From contig JAUSMR010000208.1 in NCBI GenBank assembly GCA_030645955.1, positions 1 to 64,000 on the forward strand: 64,000 nucleotides of DNA. Direction: 5' to 3'. Made by a program: the position numbers and the translations under genes. Origin of the DNA: Gallionella sp. (GTDB lineage: Bacteria > Pseudomonadota > Gammaproteobacteria > Burkholderiales > Gallionellaceae). This document shows, one piece after another, positions 54,420 to 62,694 of the stretch (positions within the stretch are counted from its first letter, which is position 1; each line of letters opens with the position of its first letter). The notes beneath the pieces were generated by a model. It was not told the DNA's origin and ran no database searches. It saw only the letters and a list, made by a program, of their open reading frames with translations.

Positions 54420-54630
54420 TCGCTCAAGAAAATGTGGATATTCATGGTAGACCGATACTAACCGGGCTGTAATGGACATAAATATTATTCCAAAATAAAC
54501 AGGAGGTTGCTGCTGGCGATTAACCGTGCCGGCAATTAACACAAAATGCCCTCACCTGTGCCCTTCGTACCCTTTTTCACGGACGTGCAGACTTGACCGA
54601 CAATTTAACCCCACCAACGGAAAAAATGAA

Positions 54631-55944
54631 TTGATCAGCCCCCGCAGTCTCATCCACGCACTGCATGTGCACTGGGACACCATTGAACGCCTGGTGTTGC
54701 TGGGACGCGACTTTCCGTCGTTTGATCCAGTGCAGGTCATCGACATCATCGGCCGTCATTCCCCCGGTAGAAGCCTCGACGAATGCGAAGCGGCGCTGCG
54801 TCAGATGGCTTCCAGCGAGCTGCTGCAGGTCATGCCCCGGGGATCGGCCCTGCAGATCAACCCCCTGGTGCTCGAGTTCGTTCGCGGCCTGACCCGCGAG
54901 CACGAACTCGGCCTGTCGGCGGTCCTCAAGGCGCGCGTGGACGCCATCCGCAGCGCCACCGGCAAGCTGACCGAGGGCCTGCAGATGCGGGACTCGGACC
55001 AGCTGCGGCAAGCGGCCGCCCAGCTGTCCGAACTCTTTCGCCAGATCGGCCAGCAGCTGGACCAGGACCGGCACGCGATTCTGGAGCTCACCGAACGCGC
55101 CAAGTCCAAGGATGCCAACCTGCCCATCGGCCGGCGCTACAGTGAGGTGCTCGCTGCCTTTGACGACTATGTGGCGCCAATGGCAGAGATGATGGACAGC
55201 GGCCCTGCGGGCACGTTCTACCGCCACCTCGAAGACGCCGAGCATGCCCTGGACCATGCGGTCGAGACGCTGACCGCCCAGGGCGCGCTGTACACCCAGC
55301 GCCTGGCGATGCGGCAGGTCGCTTTCCAAGCCAAGGAGCTGCGCCGGCTGGGCCGGGAGGTCTTGAAGCACTGCAGCGACACGCTGCTGCCCCTGCGGGA
55401 GGAGATCCGCCAGCACAATGCCCTGTCGACGGCCATCAGCCAGCTGCTCGGCCGGGTGCGCAAGCGCGGCCTGAATGCCACGCTCGGCGCCAGCGACCTG
55501 CCCTTGTGGCGCCGGGACATGCCGCGCCGCGTGACGGTGGGCGATGAAGTCCTGGGCATCATGGCCCAGGCGCTGCATTTCGTGCCCGCCACACTTGCCT
55601 TCCCCGAGGAGCGCGAAGACGGTGCGGCCGCGCCGATGGAGCGCGTGGATGAAGCGGCCGTCTTGCGACGCTTGCGCCAGGACCTGCCGGTGAGCAGCCT
55701 GCTGCACTGGCTCCACCAGCACTTTGCCGAGCTGAGCGACGGCACGCTCTTGCGGCTGTACCACCAGTTGATCGAGCGCCGCGAGTGGGAAGTCACTGCG
55801 GCCGACACCCCCGTGGCCCAGCGCTTGCACAACCTGCGCGTACTCCACCACCCGCACGCGCTCAGCCGCGCGGGTGCAACTGCTACGACTGCGCCAACTA
55901 CAGCCACTTCTCCCATGACGTCTTCACACCAGGCCCAGACATGA
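54631..55944 (+). CDS. jetA: Wadjet JetA-like kleisin subunit (MukF-like)
   Basis: About 437 residues from TTG 54631 (GTG 54526 would add 35 residues of unlikely sequence). N-terminal winged-helix-like region (VQVIDIIGRHSPGRSLDECEAALRQMASSELLQV), a long helical middle (LGLSAVLKARVDAIRSATGKL; QVAFQAKELRRLGREVLKHCS) and a C-terminal winged helix (YHQLIERREWEVTAADTPVA). This is the MukF/JetA kleisin arrangement that links SMC heads. Its stop overlaps jetB by 4 bases. Family named from operon architecture and fold pattern rather than a motif match. Confidence 0.75.
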   Translation: MISPRSLIHALHVHWDTIERLVLLGRDFPSFDPVQVIDIIGRHSPGRSLDECEAALRQMASSELLQVMPRGSALQINPLVLEFVRGLTREHELGLSAVLKARVDAIRSATGKLTEGLQMRDSDQLRQAAAQLSELFRQIGQQLDQDRHAILELTERAKSKDANLPIGRRYSEVLAAFDDYVAPMAEMMDSGPAGTFYRHLEDAEHALDHAVETLTAQGALYTQRLAMRQVAFQAKELRRLGREVLKHCSDTLLPLREEIRQHNALSTAISQLLGRVRKRGLNATLGASDLPLWRRDMPRRVTVGDEVLGIMAQALHFVPATLAFPEEREDGAAAPMERVDEAAVLRRLRQDLPVSSLLHWLHQHFAELSDGTLLRLYHQLIERREWEVTAADTPVAQRLHNLRVLHHPHALSRAGATATTAPTTATSPMTSSHQAQT

Positions 55945-56522
55945 CCGCCCCCTTGTATTTGCACAAGCTGCCGCTGCTCGGCGAATTGTTCGCATTTTTG
56001 AACAGCGGCAAGCACCTGAACCGGATGGCCGAGCCGCAGCTGTGGGCTGAGCTTGAGCGCGAACGGGACGCTTACCAGCAGCTTTTCGCCAGCCTGGGTT
56101 CCGCGCTGCGCATCGATGCGCGGGGCTTTGCCTGGTTTCAGGTGGACGATGCCAGCAGCACCGTCTCCAAGACCACGCGCCAGCTGGCGCTGCTGTTCAT
56201 GCTGATCTTCGAGTACCAAGCGGACCTTGGCCTTCACCTGGGGCGCTTCACCGACTGGCTGGTCGACGGCGCGATGCTCGGGGCGCTGCTGGAGAAAAAC
56301 CGCCTGCTGCTCGAAGCCGAAGGCCTGGGCGAACGGGAGCAGCTCGATCCGCTGCTGCGCACGGCGAGCAACTACGGGTTCGCTACGAGCGAAGGGAGCA
56401 GCGGCTGGCGTATCCTGCCGGCGGTGTTCCGATATCTTGACCGCTTTGAGGCGCTGACGCGCACAGCCAGCCAAAATGAAGAAGTCATCCCACAACCACC
56501 TGCCACCAAGGAGGTGGCATGA
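55941..56522 (+). CDS. jetB: Wadjet JetB-like KITE subunit (MukE-like)
   Basis: 193 residues. LYLHKLPLLGELFAFLNSGKHLN opens the protein; then AYQQLFASLGSALRIDARGFAWFQV, LALLFMLIFEYQADLG and a C-terminal winged helix NYGFATSEGSSGWRILPAVFRYLDRFEAL, the MukE/JetB pattern. ATG 55941 and the jetC start both sit in ATGA overlaps. In Wadjet, JetB dimers bind JetA and the SMC complex. Confidence 0.8.
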   Translation: MTAPLYLHKLPLLGELFAFLNSGKHLNRMAEPQLWAELERERDAYQQLFASLGSALRIDARGFAWFQVDDASSTVSKTTRQLALLFMLIFEYQADLGLHLGRFTDWLVDGAMLGALLEKNRLLLEAEGLGEREQLDPLLRTASNYGFATSEGSSGWRILPAVFRYLDRFEALTRTASQNEEVIPQPPATKEVA

Positions 56523-59359
56523 TTCCCTACGGTTTTCAGCGCCTGGCCTTGCTCAACAGCGCCGGGTACCGGCGTGCCGAGGTGCCCCTCGATGCCTCGG
56601 TCTCACTGATCGCGCCGAACAACACCGGCAAGACCAGCCTGATCAACGCCCTGCAGTTTTTGCTGATCGTCGACAAGCGGCGCATGGACTTCGGCGCCCA
56701 TGACGTGGACACCAGCCGGCGCTTTTATTTCCCGAACAACGGAGCGTTCATCCTGCTGGAGGTCGCCCTTCCCACGACGGGCACCGTGGTGCTGGGCTGC
56801 GTGGGCAAGGGCGTGAGCCACGACTACGAATACTTTGCCTACAAGGGCGAGCTGAAGCTGGACGACTACCGCTTGGCCGATGGCACCCAGCTCCAGCAGC
56901 CGCAGCTCAAGAGCCACATGGCCCGTCTGGGCAAACTGGTGTTCAGCTACACATCCACGGAGTTTTCCAGTGCGCTGTACGGCACGCGCCGCCGGGGCCC
57001 GGACCAAGAGCCGGACATCACGGTGTTCAAGCTCGAGCATGCCAGCCACGCCGAGTCGTTCCAGCGGGTGCTCACGCGCACGCTGCGGCTGGACAAGCTG
57101 CGCTCGGGCGATGTCAAGGACTATTTGCTCGCCATCTTTCGCCGCGACCTGCCCGACTCGAGCATTGACTTCAAGGCCGAATGGGACAAGGCCTTTGCCG
57201 AGGTCAACGCAGACCGGGCGCAGTACCTGGCCACGCTCGGGCAGCGCGCCAGCATCGGCATGATGGAGCGCCAGCAGGTCAAGCGCCTGGAGCTGCGCGG
57301 CAAGCTGCTGTGCTTTCGCCCCCTGATCGACCAGCAGCTGCAGGCGTGGGAGGGCCATTTCCACTCCCGGGGCGAGGCGCTGCGAAGCGCACTGAGGGAT
57401 GTCGAAGCCCAGCAGGACAACATGCAGCTCGCTGACCGGGCGTTGAACGACCAGCAAAGTGCATCGGCCCGCCAGCGCCAGCAGTTGCTCGCCGAGCAGC
57501 TTCGGCAAGAAACGCTGGAAACGGAGTTCACGCTGATTGCCTGCCGCGCGCTCCTGGAGGAGGATCTCGCTGGGGACCGCAGCCGCCTGGAGCAGCAAAC
57601 GGCGCTGGTGCAAAATGCGGGCAGCCGCGGCAGCGACGCCATTGGCCGGGACATCACTGCAGCGCAGACGGAACGCCAGCAACTCCAGCGTGAACTGGCC
57701 ACGCTGGGCGACAACCTGTACCTGCACCTAGCGTCCCTCTTGAACCCGACACAACTCGACACCCTCAACCGCCTGCTGAGCCAGCAGGTGATGACGCTGG
57801 CGCCCCATGACTTCACGCTGGATGCTGCCGAACTCCAGCGCTGGCTGGACCGTGAACAGGCGGCCCATCCCGGGATGGCGTCGCTGACCGGCTTGAAGTT
57901 TTCGCTGCAGGGGCTCGCGCCGCAGCATGCCCAGCGTTCGCAGTCCGAGATCGAGAAGCGGCTCGCTGAGCTGGCCCAGCAGCTGGAGGCGCTGGCGCAG
58001 CAGGCTCAGGCGGCCCGGGACCTGGACGCGGCACGCCAGAAGAAAAGCCAACTGGACGCGTCGGTGCGGCAGATCGAAGCGCAGATCGGACGGTTCGATG
58101 AACTGCAGCGTCTCCAAGCCGGCCAGACGGCACGCTTGGGCCAGCTCGCCGAGCTCACGGACGCGTTGTCGGCATTGGCGCTCAAGCTGGACAGTTCCCT
58201 GGCCGCTGCCAAGGCCTTGCGCAAGCAGGCGGAGGATCTGCAAGTGGAACTCAACACGCTGAGCGCCGATCACGCCACCATCTGCCGGCTGCGCGAGGGC
58301 CGGCGCGACGATGCCCGGATGTTCGACGGCCTGGCGGACTTGCCGCACCAGATCTGGCTGGGCACCCGCCAGGTGGACCTGGCCGGCTTGTCCGAGGCGT
58401 TGACCTCTTACCAGCGCGACTGCACGGAACTGGTTCAGCTCGACCGTGACCTCGAGATGCGGCTGGCGCAGCTTCATGGGGGCGGGCTGACCAAGTTCGA
58501 GTTTGACGGCGGCAGTGAAAGCGAGATCGGCCGCATCATCGAGTTCGCTGCGCACCTGCCCCAGGAGGAGCAGGCACTCGATCGCAAATCGCGCAGCGCG
58601 GTGGTGAACGTCACGGCCTGCTTGCGCGAGCTGCGCGATGGCCTGCGCACGTTCAAAAGCAAGATGCGCGACTTCAACCGCCTGATCACCCGGCGCCAGC
58701 TGTCGGACCTGAAAGTCTTCAAGATTGAGCCGGTCGATGAAACGCCGATGGTCGAGGCGGTCGAGCAGCTCATCAGCACGGCCGAAAAAGCCGAAAGCGG
58801 CGAGACCTTTGAGCTGTTCAACCACGCCAGTGTCCTCGATGACGCCGCGCTCAACCGGGCCAAGACCCTTTTGATTCGTGAAGGCGAGGCGCGCGGCTGC
58901 CTGCGGGTCGAGCATTTCTTTCGCCTCGAATTCATCGTTGGCAAGGCCGGGCACAAGGAGGAATCGTTTTCGGACATCGACAGCGCCGCGTCCAACGGCA
59001 CCGTGCTCATGGCCAAGCTGGTCACGGGCCTGGCGCTGCTGCATCTGATGCAGGACAAACGCCACAACGTCCAAGCGGTGTGCTACCTGGACGAGGCCTC
59101 GGCGCTGGACCCGCGCAACCAGCGCAGCCTGATCGAGACCGCGCACGAGTTTGGGTATGCGCTGATATTCGCCTCCCCTGCCCCGCTGGTCACGGCGCGC
59201 TACTGCGTGCCCATCACCAGCAGCGCGGGCTTCAACCACATCAGCCGCAAGAGCTGGCAGATACTCGAGCCGCTGGAAGCGCTGGAGGACGCAGCATTGG
59301 TTCCAGGCACAGCGGTGCCGCTGGCCCATGATGCCGCTTCCGAGCAGGCGTGGACATGA
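56519..59359 (+). CDS. jetC: Wadjet JetC-like SMC ATPase (MukB-like)
   Basis: 946 residues. N-terminal head: MIPYGFQRLALLNSAGYRRA and Walker A IAPNNTGKTSLINALQFLL. Middle 260-680: Gln/Leu-rich coiled coils (LNDQQSASARQRQQLLAEQL; LAELAQQLEALAQQAQAARD) with a break near 430-470 that may be the hinge. C-terminal head: SAASNGTVLMAKLVTGLALL (signature-like, as MukB) and Walker B NVQAVCYLDEASALDPRNQR. It would extrude DNA loops by ATP hydrolysis. Shorter than the about 1,100-residue JetC of the best-studied type. Confidence 0.85.
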   Translation: MIPYGFQRLALLNSAGYRRAEVPLDASVSLIAPNNTGKTSLINALQFLLIVDKRRMDFGAHDVDTSRRFYFPNNGAFILLEVALPTTGTVVLGCVGKGVSHDYEYFAYKGELKLDDYRLADGTQLQQPQLKSHMARLGKLVFSYTSTEFSSALYGTRRRGPDQEPDITVFKLEHASHAESFQRVLTRTLRLDKLRSGDVKDYLLAIFRRDLPDSSIDFKAEWDKAFAEVNADRAQYLATLGQRASIGMMERQQVKRLELRGKLLCFRPLIDQQLQAWEGHFHSRGEALRSALRDVEAQQDNMQLADRALNDQQSASARQRQQLLAEQLRQETLETEFTLIACRALLEEDLAGDRSRLEQQTALVQNAGSRGSDAIGRDITAAQTERQQLQRELATLGDNLYLHLASLLNPTQLDTLNRLLSQQVMTLAPHDFTLDAAELQRWLDREQAAHPGMASLTGLKFSLQGLAPQHAQRSQSEIEKRLAELAQQLEALAQQAQAARDLDAARQKKSQLDASVRQIEAQIGRFDELQRLQAGQTARLGQLAELTDALSALALKLDSSLAAAKALRKQAEDLQVELNTLSADHATICRLREGRRDDARMFDGLADLPHQIWLGTRQVDLAGLSEALTSYQRDCTELVQLDRDLEMRLAQLHGGGLTKFEFDGGSESEIGRIIEFAAHLPQEEQALDRKSRSAVVNVTACLRELRDGLRTFKSKMRDFNRLITRRQLSDLKVFKIEPVDETPMVEAVEQLISTAEKAESGETFELFNHASVLDDAALNRAKTLLIREGEARGCLRVEHFFRLEFIVGKAGHKEESFSDIDSAASNGTVLMAKLVTGLALLHLMQDKRHNVQAVCYLDEASALDPRNQRSLIETAHEFGYALIFASPAPLVTARYCVPITSSAGFNHISRKSWQILEPLEALEDAALVPGTAVPLAHDAASEQAWT

Positions 59360-60306
59360 GCCGGGCCTTGGCGGCGGCGCTGGCCCGGCTGCTTGAAGGC
59401 GCTGGCAACCCTTTGCAAGCCCAGGCCTGCCAGGCCAGCGCGTTCACGGCGTTGCAGCGCCGGGCGCTCGATGACCTGGCGCGCAGCACGGGCGCGCTGC
59501 GGCTCAAGCCCGAAGGCCGGGGCAGCGTGTATGAGGTCGTCAGCGTGGAGGTGCTGACCACCCACCTTCGCGCCTTGCGTCCCCAGCAGGTCAGCGAGAT
59601 TGACCCCGCCATCCCCCGGCGCGCGGCCAACATCGCCCTGTCCCGCAGCAGCAAGGGCCGCTCGCACGGGCACGCACTGCATTACCTGCTGGTCAAGTCG
59701 ATCACGGATGGCGTGATCTGGCGCGACAGGTCGCCGGAGGCGGAGGAAAAACAGGAAACCCAACAGCTGCATGGCCGCGCTTTTGACCTGTCGCAGGCAA
59801 CCGGGACGGCGGGCGCCGGGGTCCTGGCGATCACCGAAGACGACGATTGGCACTCGGACCAGTCGCTCTGGCTGGTGGAGAACCAGGCCTTGTTTGACCG
59901 CCTGGACTGGCTGCCTCCTGATGCCCAGGGCACGGTGGCGTATTACGCGGGCCAGCTGCCGGGCCGTCTGCTCAAGTGGTTGGCATGCCGGCCGCGGGCC
60001 CCGGAGGTGATCGTGTTTGCGGACTACGACGGCGTCGGGCTGCTCAATTACGCCAGGCTGCTGGAGGTCTGCGCCAGTCCCACGCGCTTTTGGATGATGC
60101 CCAACTGGGCAAGGCTGTTGACAACCTATGGCAGCCATGCGGTGTGGCGCAATACACAGAGTGATTTTGAAGCGGCTGTAGCACGCCTTGAAGCAGTACA
60201 GGCACCGCAGGAAGTGATGGAGATGTGCGCGGCACTCCGCGCCCAGGGCTTGGCGCTTGAGCATGAATCGGTGTGGCTCAGCCCAAGCGAGCCCGGCTCC
60301 CATTGA
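59356..60306 (+). CDS. jetD: Wadjet JetD-like Toprim/TopoVI-type nuclease subunit
   Basis: 316 residues. N-terminal wHTH-like part (FTALQRRALDDLARSTGALRL), middle VEVLTTHLRALRPQQVSEID, and a Toprim-like C-terminal region: LWLVENQALFDRLDW (Glu) and PEVIVFADYDGVGLLNYARL (DxD), as in topoisomerase VI A. JetD cuts plasmids that the SMC complex has looped. ATG 59356 overlaps the jetC stop (ATGA); a GTG at 59350 is the alternative. Motif matches are good, overall divergence is high. Confidence 0.8.
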   Translation: MSRALAAALARLLEGAGNPLQAQACQASAFTALQRRALDDLARSTGALRLKPEGRGSVYEVVSVEVLTTHLRALRPQQVSEIDPAIPRRAANIALSRSSKGRSHGHALHYLLVKSITDGVIWRDRSPEAEEKQETQQLHGRAFDLSQATGTAGAGVLAITEDDDWHSDQSLWLVENQALFDRLDWLPPDAQGTVAYYAGQLPGRLLKWLACRPRAPEVIVFADYDGVGLLNYARLLEVCASPTRFWMMPNWARLLTTYGSHAVWRNTQSDFEAAVARLEAVQAPQEVMEMCAALRAQGLALEHESVWLSPSEPGSH

Positions 60307-60980
60307 ATGGGGCGTTTTCAACGGCAAGGGCCAGAGATGCATTTGCAGTGTTTTGCAACTAGCACCGGCATGCATGACGCGAATGATCATTTGTGCGCTT
60401 TCTTTCCCTGAATGCAGATCTCCCCCTCAATCGAATCCCAGTCCTGGAAGCAGGAGAACGCTGCGTGGGAAGCTTTGACAGGAAAACACTGCTCGAAATC
60501 CATCAAAAAGTGGCGACATGATGGCAAAAATCGATCCAGACGAAAAATCAAAACCCAGCACTGGCGTGGCTTTTCAGCCGGTTTTCCTACTTCTACGTTT
60601 CTAGTGTTTCTACAGTTCCAGAGTTCCATGATTCTATGAACACAGGTAATTGGCAACAAAGTCAGTCGCCTTGGCAAAGACAGGCAACTTAAGACAAAGA
60701 AATTCAAATTTTCCCAAGAGGTGAAGAAAGTGGCGGAGGAAAGACATTGAGGGACATAAAGAAAAGCCAGTGCACTATGTTCAAAGAGCGATTTCCCCAT
60801 TACAAAGTTTATTTTTGATTCAAACATCCATTCCAGTCGATAACAAGAATACAAAAGAACGAAAAGGCTTCCAAAAACACGTCGAGCGGGAGCGATTGAG
60901 TCTAAGCACAGGGTAAAGAATGAGAAAATTAATCAGTCGAAAAATAGTATCTAACGCAATTGGAAACCAGAAAGAATTCT
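60307..60980. other. Intergenic region between Wadjet operon and the wHTH gene
   Basis: About 670 bases, falling in GC from left to right. It contains tandem 9-mers at 60589-60640. Small open frames here lack ribosome sites and homology. Otherwise nothing recognised. Confidence 0.55.
60589..60640 (+). repeat. Tandem 9-bp iteron-like repeats
   Basis: Units TTCTACGTT, TCTAGTGTT, TCTACAGTT, CCAGAGTTC and CATGATTCTATG follow with about 9-base phase, consensus YCTASNGTT decaying to the right. Such phased short repeats are typical of protein-binding arrays (centromere-like or replication/partition sites, or regulator sites). They lie 340 bases upstream of the wHTH gene, which may encode the binder. 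Confidence 0.5.
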
Positions 60981-62222
60981 ATGCAAACAGGCGCCAAGAA
61001 AAAAACCACCGCAGCTTCGTCCAAGAAACCTAAAAAAGGAGCCGGCTTTTATCAAATGAATATTGATGAATTTAAGAAAGCATCTTGTTTTGGCCATGAA
61101 GCGGCGGCAGCTTACATTGTTCTGTGCGGCGGCGTAGATTCTAAAAAAAGCGATACAGCCCGGATAAGTACGCACGGGTGTTTGAGTGTTTCAAAAAGAG
61201 TAGGAATTACAGAAACTCGTGCCGAACGTGCAATAAATGCTCTTTTAAAACAAAATTTGATCAGGAAGCATGAAAGCAAACAGACAAAGAAAACTCATGT
61301 TCCAGGCGAGCCCACTTATTACATAAATGATGATCACGTTTCAAGCGATGTGGCCATTTCACAGGAATTCTTGCATTCGTCAGAGAAAATTGAAAACAGC
61401 AAGGACTTCTCTTGTTCAAAACAGTCATTGGCATATCTTTGTAAAAATGCTTTAGGAGGGGATGATATACCCCATGCCAACGCCTTGGTTGACGCCCTGA
61501 CACTGTTTTTTTCGCTTCATCAGAAACAGGATTTCGATCTGTTTGCCGGGGTAGACCCGCAAGCTGCCAGTGCAACATTTCGGCCTATTACTGGTGGAGA
61601 AGGTTGGAATGATTCTTGCCACCTGATGCCGATGGAAGGAAATACAAGCTGGAGATTTTTCTCAATGATCCAAGAAGGTGAGATTCAGTTCAGCAAAGCA
61701 TTTTTAGAACAAACTTTTTCTGGCATACCCGTGTGGAAGGGGTGCCCCTCGCATGAGGAAAGATGTTTGCATGCCATCGAACAATTAAAAAAAGCATCTT
61801 TGATTTATAACTCCATTGTTTTGTGGGAGTCAAATCCATTGGCCGGTGAAAGCGCCACGCCCATTGATCCAATTTACACTCTTTATGTGGCTTCGAAACG
61901 GAATGATAAAAATGAGCTGATGCTGCAAGAATCCATCCACGATGCATGGTTGAAATCTAATACGCTTCAAAAAGAAGTTGCTTTTCCATTTTCCGGCAAT
62001 GACAAGCCCAAACCGGTCTGGAAAGATTCTGGCGTTTATACCTATGTGCTAGATGGTTTTCACAAATCAGGAAAAAAAATGTTGCTTTTGCAGCTCCGGG
62101 TTGCGCGCTGGGCGGCCAATAGGAAGATGAACGAGTTATTAAATGCAGACCGAATCAGAACTGAAAAATGGGAAAAAGAGTTAATAACTGCTGTCAACAG
62201 CACTCAAGCTATCTATATTTAA
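60981..62222 (+). CDS. Hypothetical protein with winged-helix-like N-terminus
   Basis: 413 residues, GC clearly lower than its neighbours. Lys-rich start (MQTGAKKKTTAASSKKPKKG), then a helix-turn-helix-like region FGHEAAAAYIVLCGGVDSKK ... ISTHGCLSVSKRVGITETRAERAINALLKQNLIRKHE ending in a basic stretch. The rest (180-400) is an unrecognised alpha/beta domain with many aromatic residues (GNTSWRFFSMIQEGE, FPFSGNDKPKPVWKDSGVYTYV). ATG 60981 is used since the earlier codon is TTG. Could be a regulator of the neighbouring defence genes, a plasmid protein, or a new component. Confidence 0.7.
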   Translation: MQTGAKKKTTAASSKKPKKGAGFYQMNIDEFKKASCFGHEAAAAYIVLCGGVDSKKSDTARISTHGCLSVSKRVGITETRAERAINALLKQNLIRKHESKQTKKTHVPGEPTYYINDDHVSSDVAISQEFLHSSEKIENSKDFSCSKQSLAYLCKNALGGDDIPHANALVDALTLFFSLHQKQDFDLFAGVDPQAASATFRPITGGEGWNDSCHLMPMEGNTSWRFFSMIQEGEIQFSKAFLEQTFSGIPVWKGCPSHEERCLHAIEQLKKASLIYNSIVLWESNPLAGESATPIDPIYTLYVASKRNDKNELMLQESIHDAWLKSNTLQKEVAFPFSGNDKPKPVWKDSGVYTYVLDGFHKSGKKMLLLQLRVARWAANRKMNELLNADRIRTEKWEKELITAVNSTQAIYI

Positions 62223-62694
62223 TAGAATCCCTTTGATTTCAAGCGTATGTCATTACGCTGGCTGAATGGACATTGTCAAAATCTGTTGGACATATTTTCA
62301 TTTAAAGGCAGGTTTCTTTTCATCAGTTGGCAACTGATGTGCATGCAGTTGCAACGTCGTTTCATTTGCTTCAAGGACATTGAGGCCAGCCGGGACTTCC
62401 CATAATGCGGAGTCGCTGCAGCGAGCGCGTTCGATGGAAAAAAGGACAGAGTGCAAAAAGGCACAAAAATGATCACGAATCGAAAGTTCGAATTGTTTTA
62501 AATCAACAGCTTGCGTAAGTTTTTGCCATGCAAACCGTTATGCAAAAGGGTGAGCTACTGGCCCTACGTGCCTCCCAGTTGGCCACACTCCTCATTGTGA
62601 AGCTGCATGAAAACATACAACTGCTCGACGAAAGCCATGGATTGCAGTGATCAGTGCGCACCCCTTGCTTCTCATTCCGCGCATGCCAGCGCGA
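62223..62694. other. Intergenic region between wHTH gene and brxL, with one hairpin
   Basis: Convergent gap of about 470 bases. CATCAGTTGGCAACTGATG at 62321-62339 is a perfect 8-bp stem with a 3-base loop, with a T-rich tract before it on the plus strand, so it could stop transcription for the minus-strand gene poorly and is not a classical terminator. Nothing else recognised. Confidence 0.45.
62321..62339. terminator. Perfect hairpin in the convergent gap
   Basis: Eight-base-pair stem CATCAGTT/AACTGATG with a GGC loop. No T-run follows on either strand, so termination is only a possibility; it may be a structured element between the convergent genes. Confidence 0.25.

Noticed and set aside
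54577..56495. Minus-strand open frames of about 425 codons
   Set aside because: Antisense to jetA and jetB; the sense genes are supported by overlaps and folds.
57728..59329. Minus-strand open frame of 533 codons
   Set aside because: Antisense to jetC, no recognisable domain, composition of a shadow frame.
60412..60639. Plus-strand 75-codon frame after jetD
   Set aside because: No ribosome site, overlaps the repeat array, and translation looks random.
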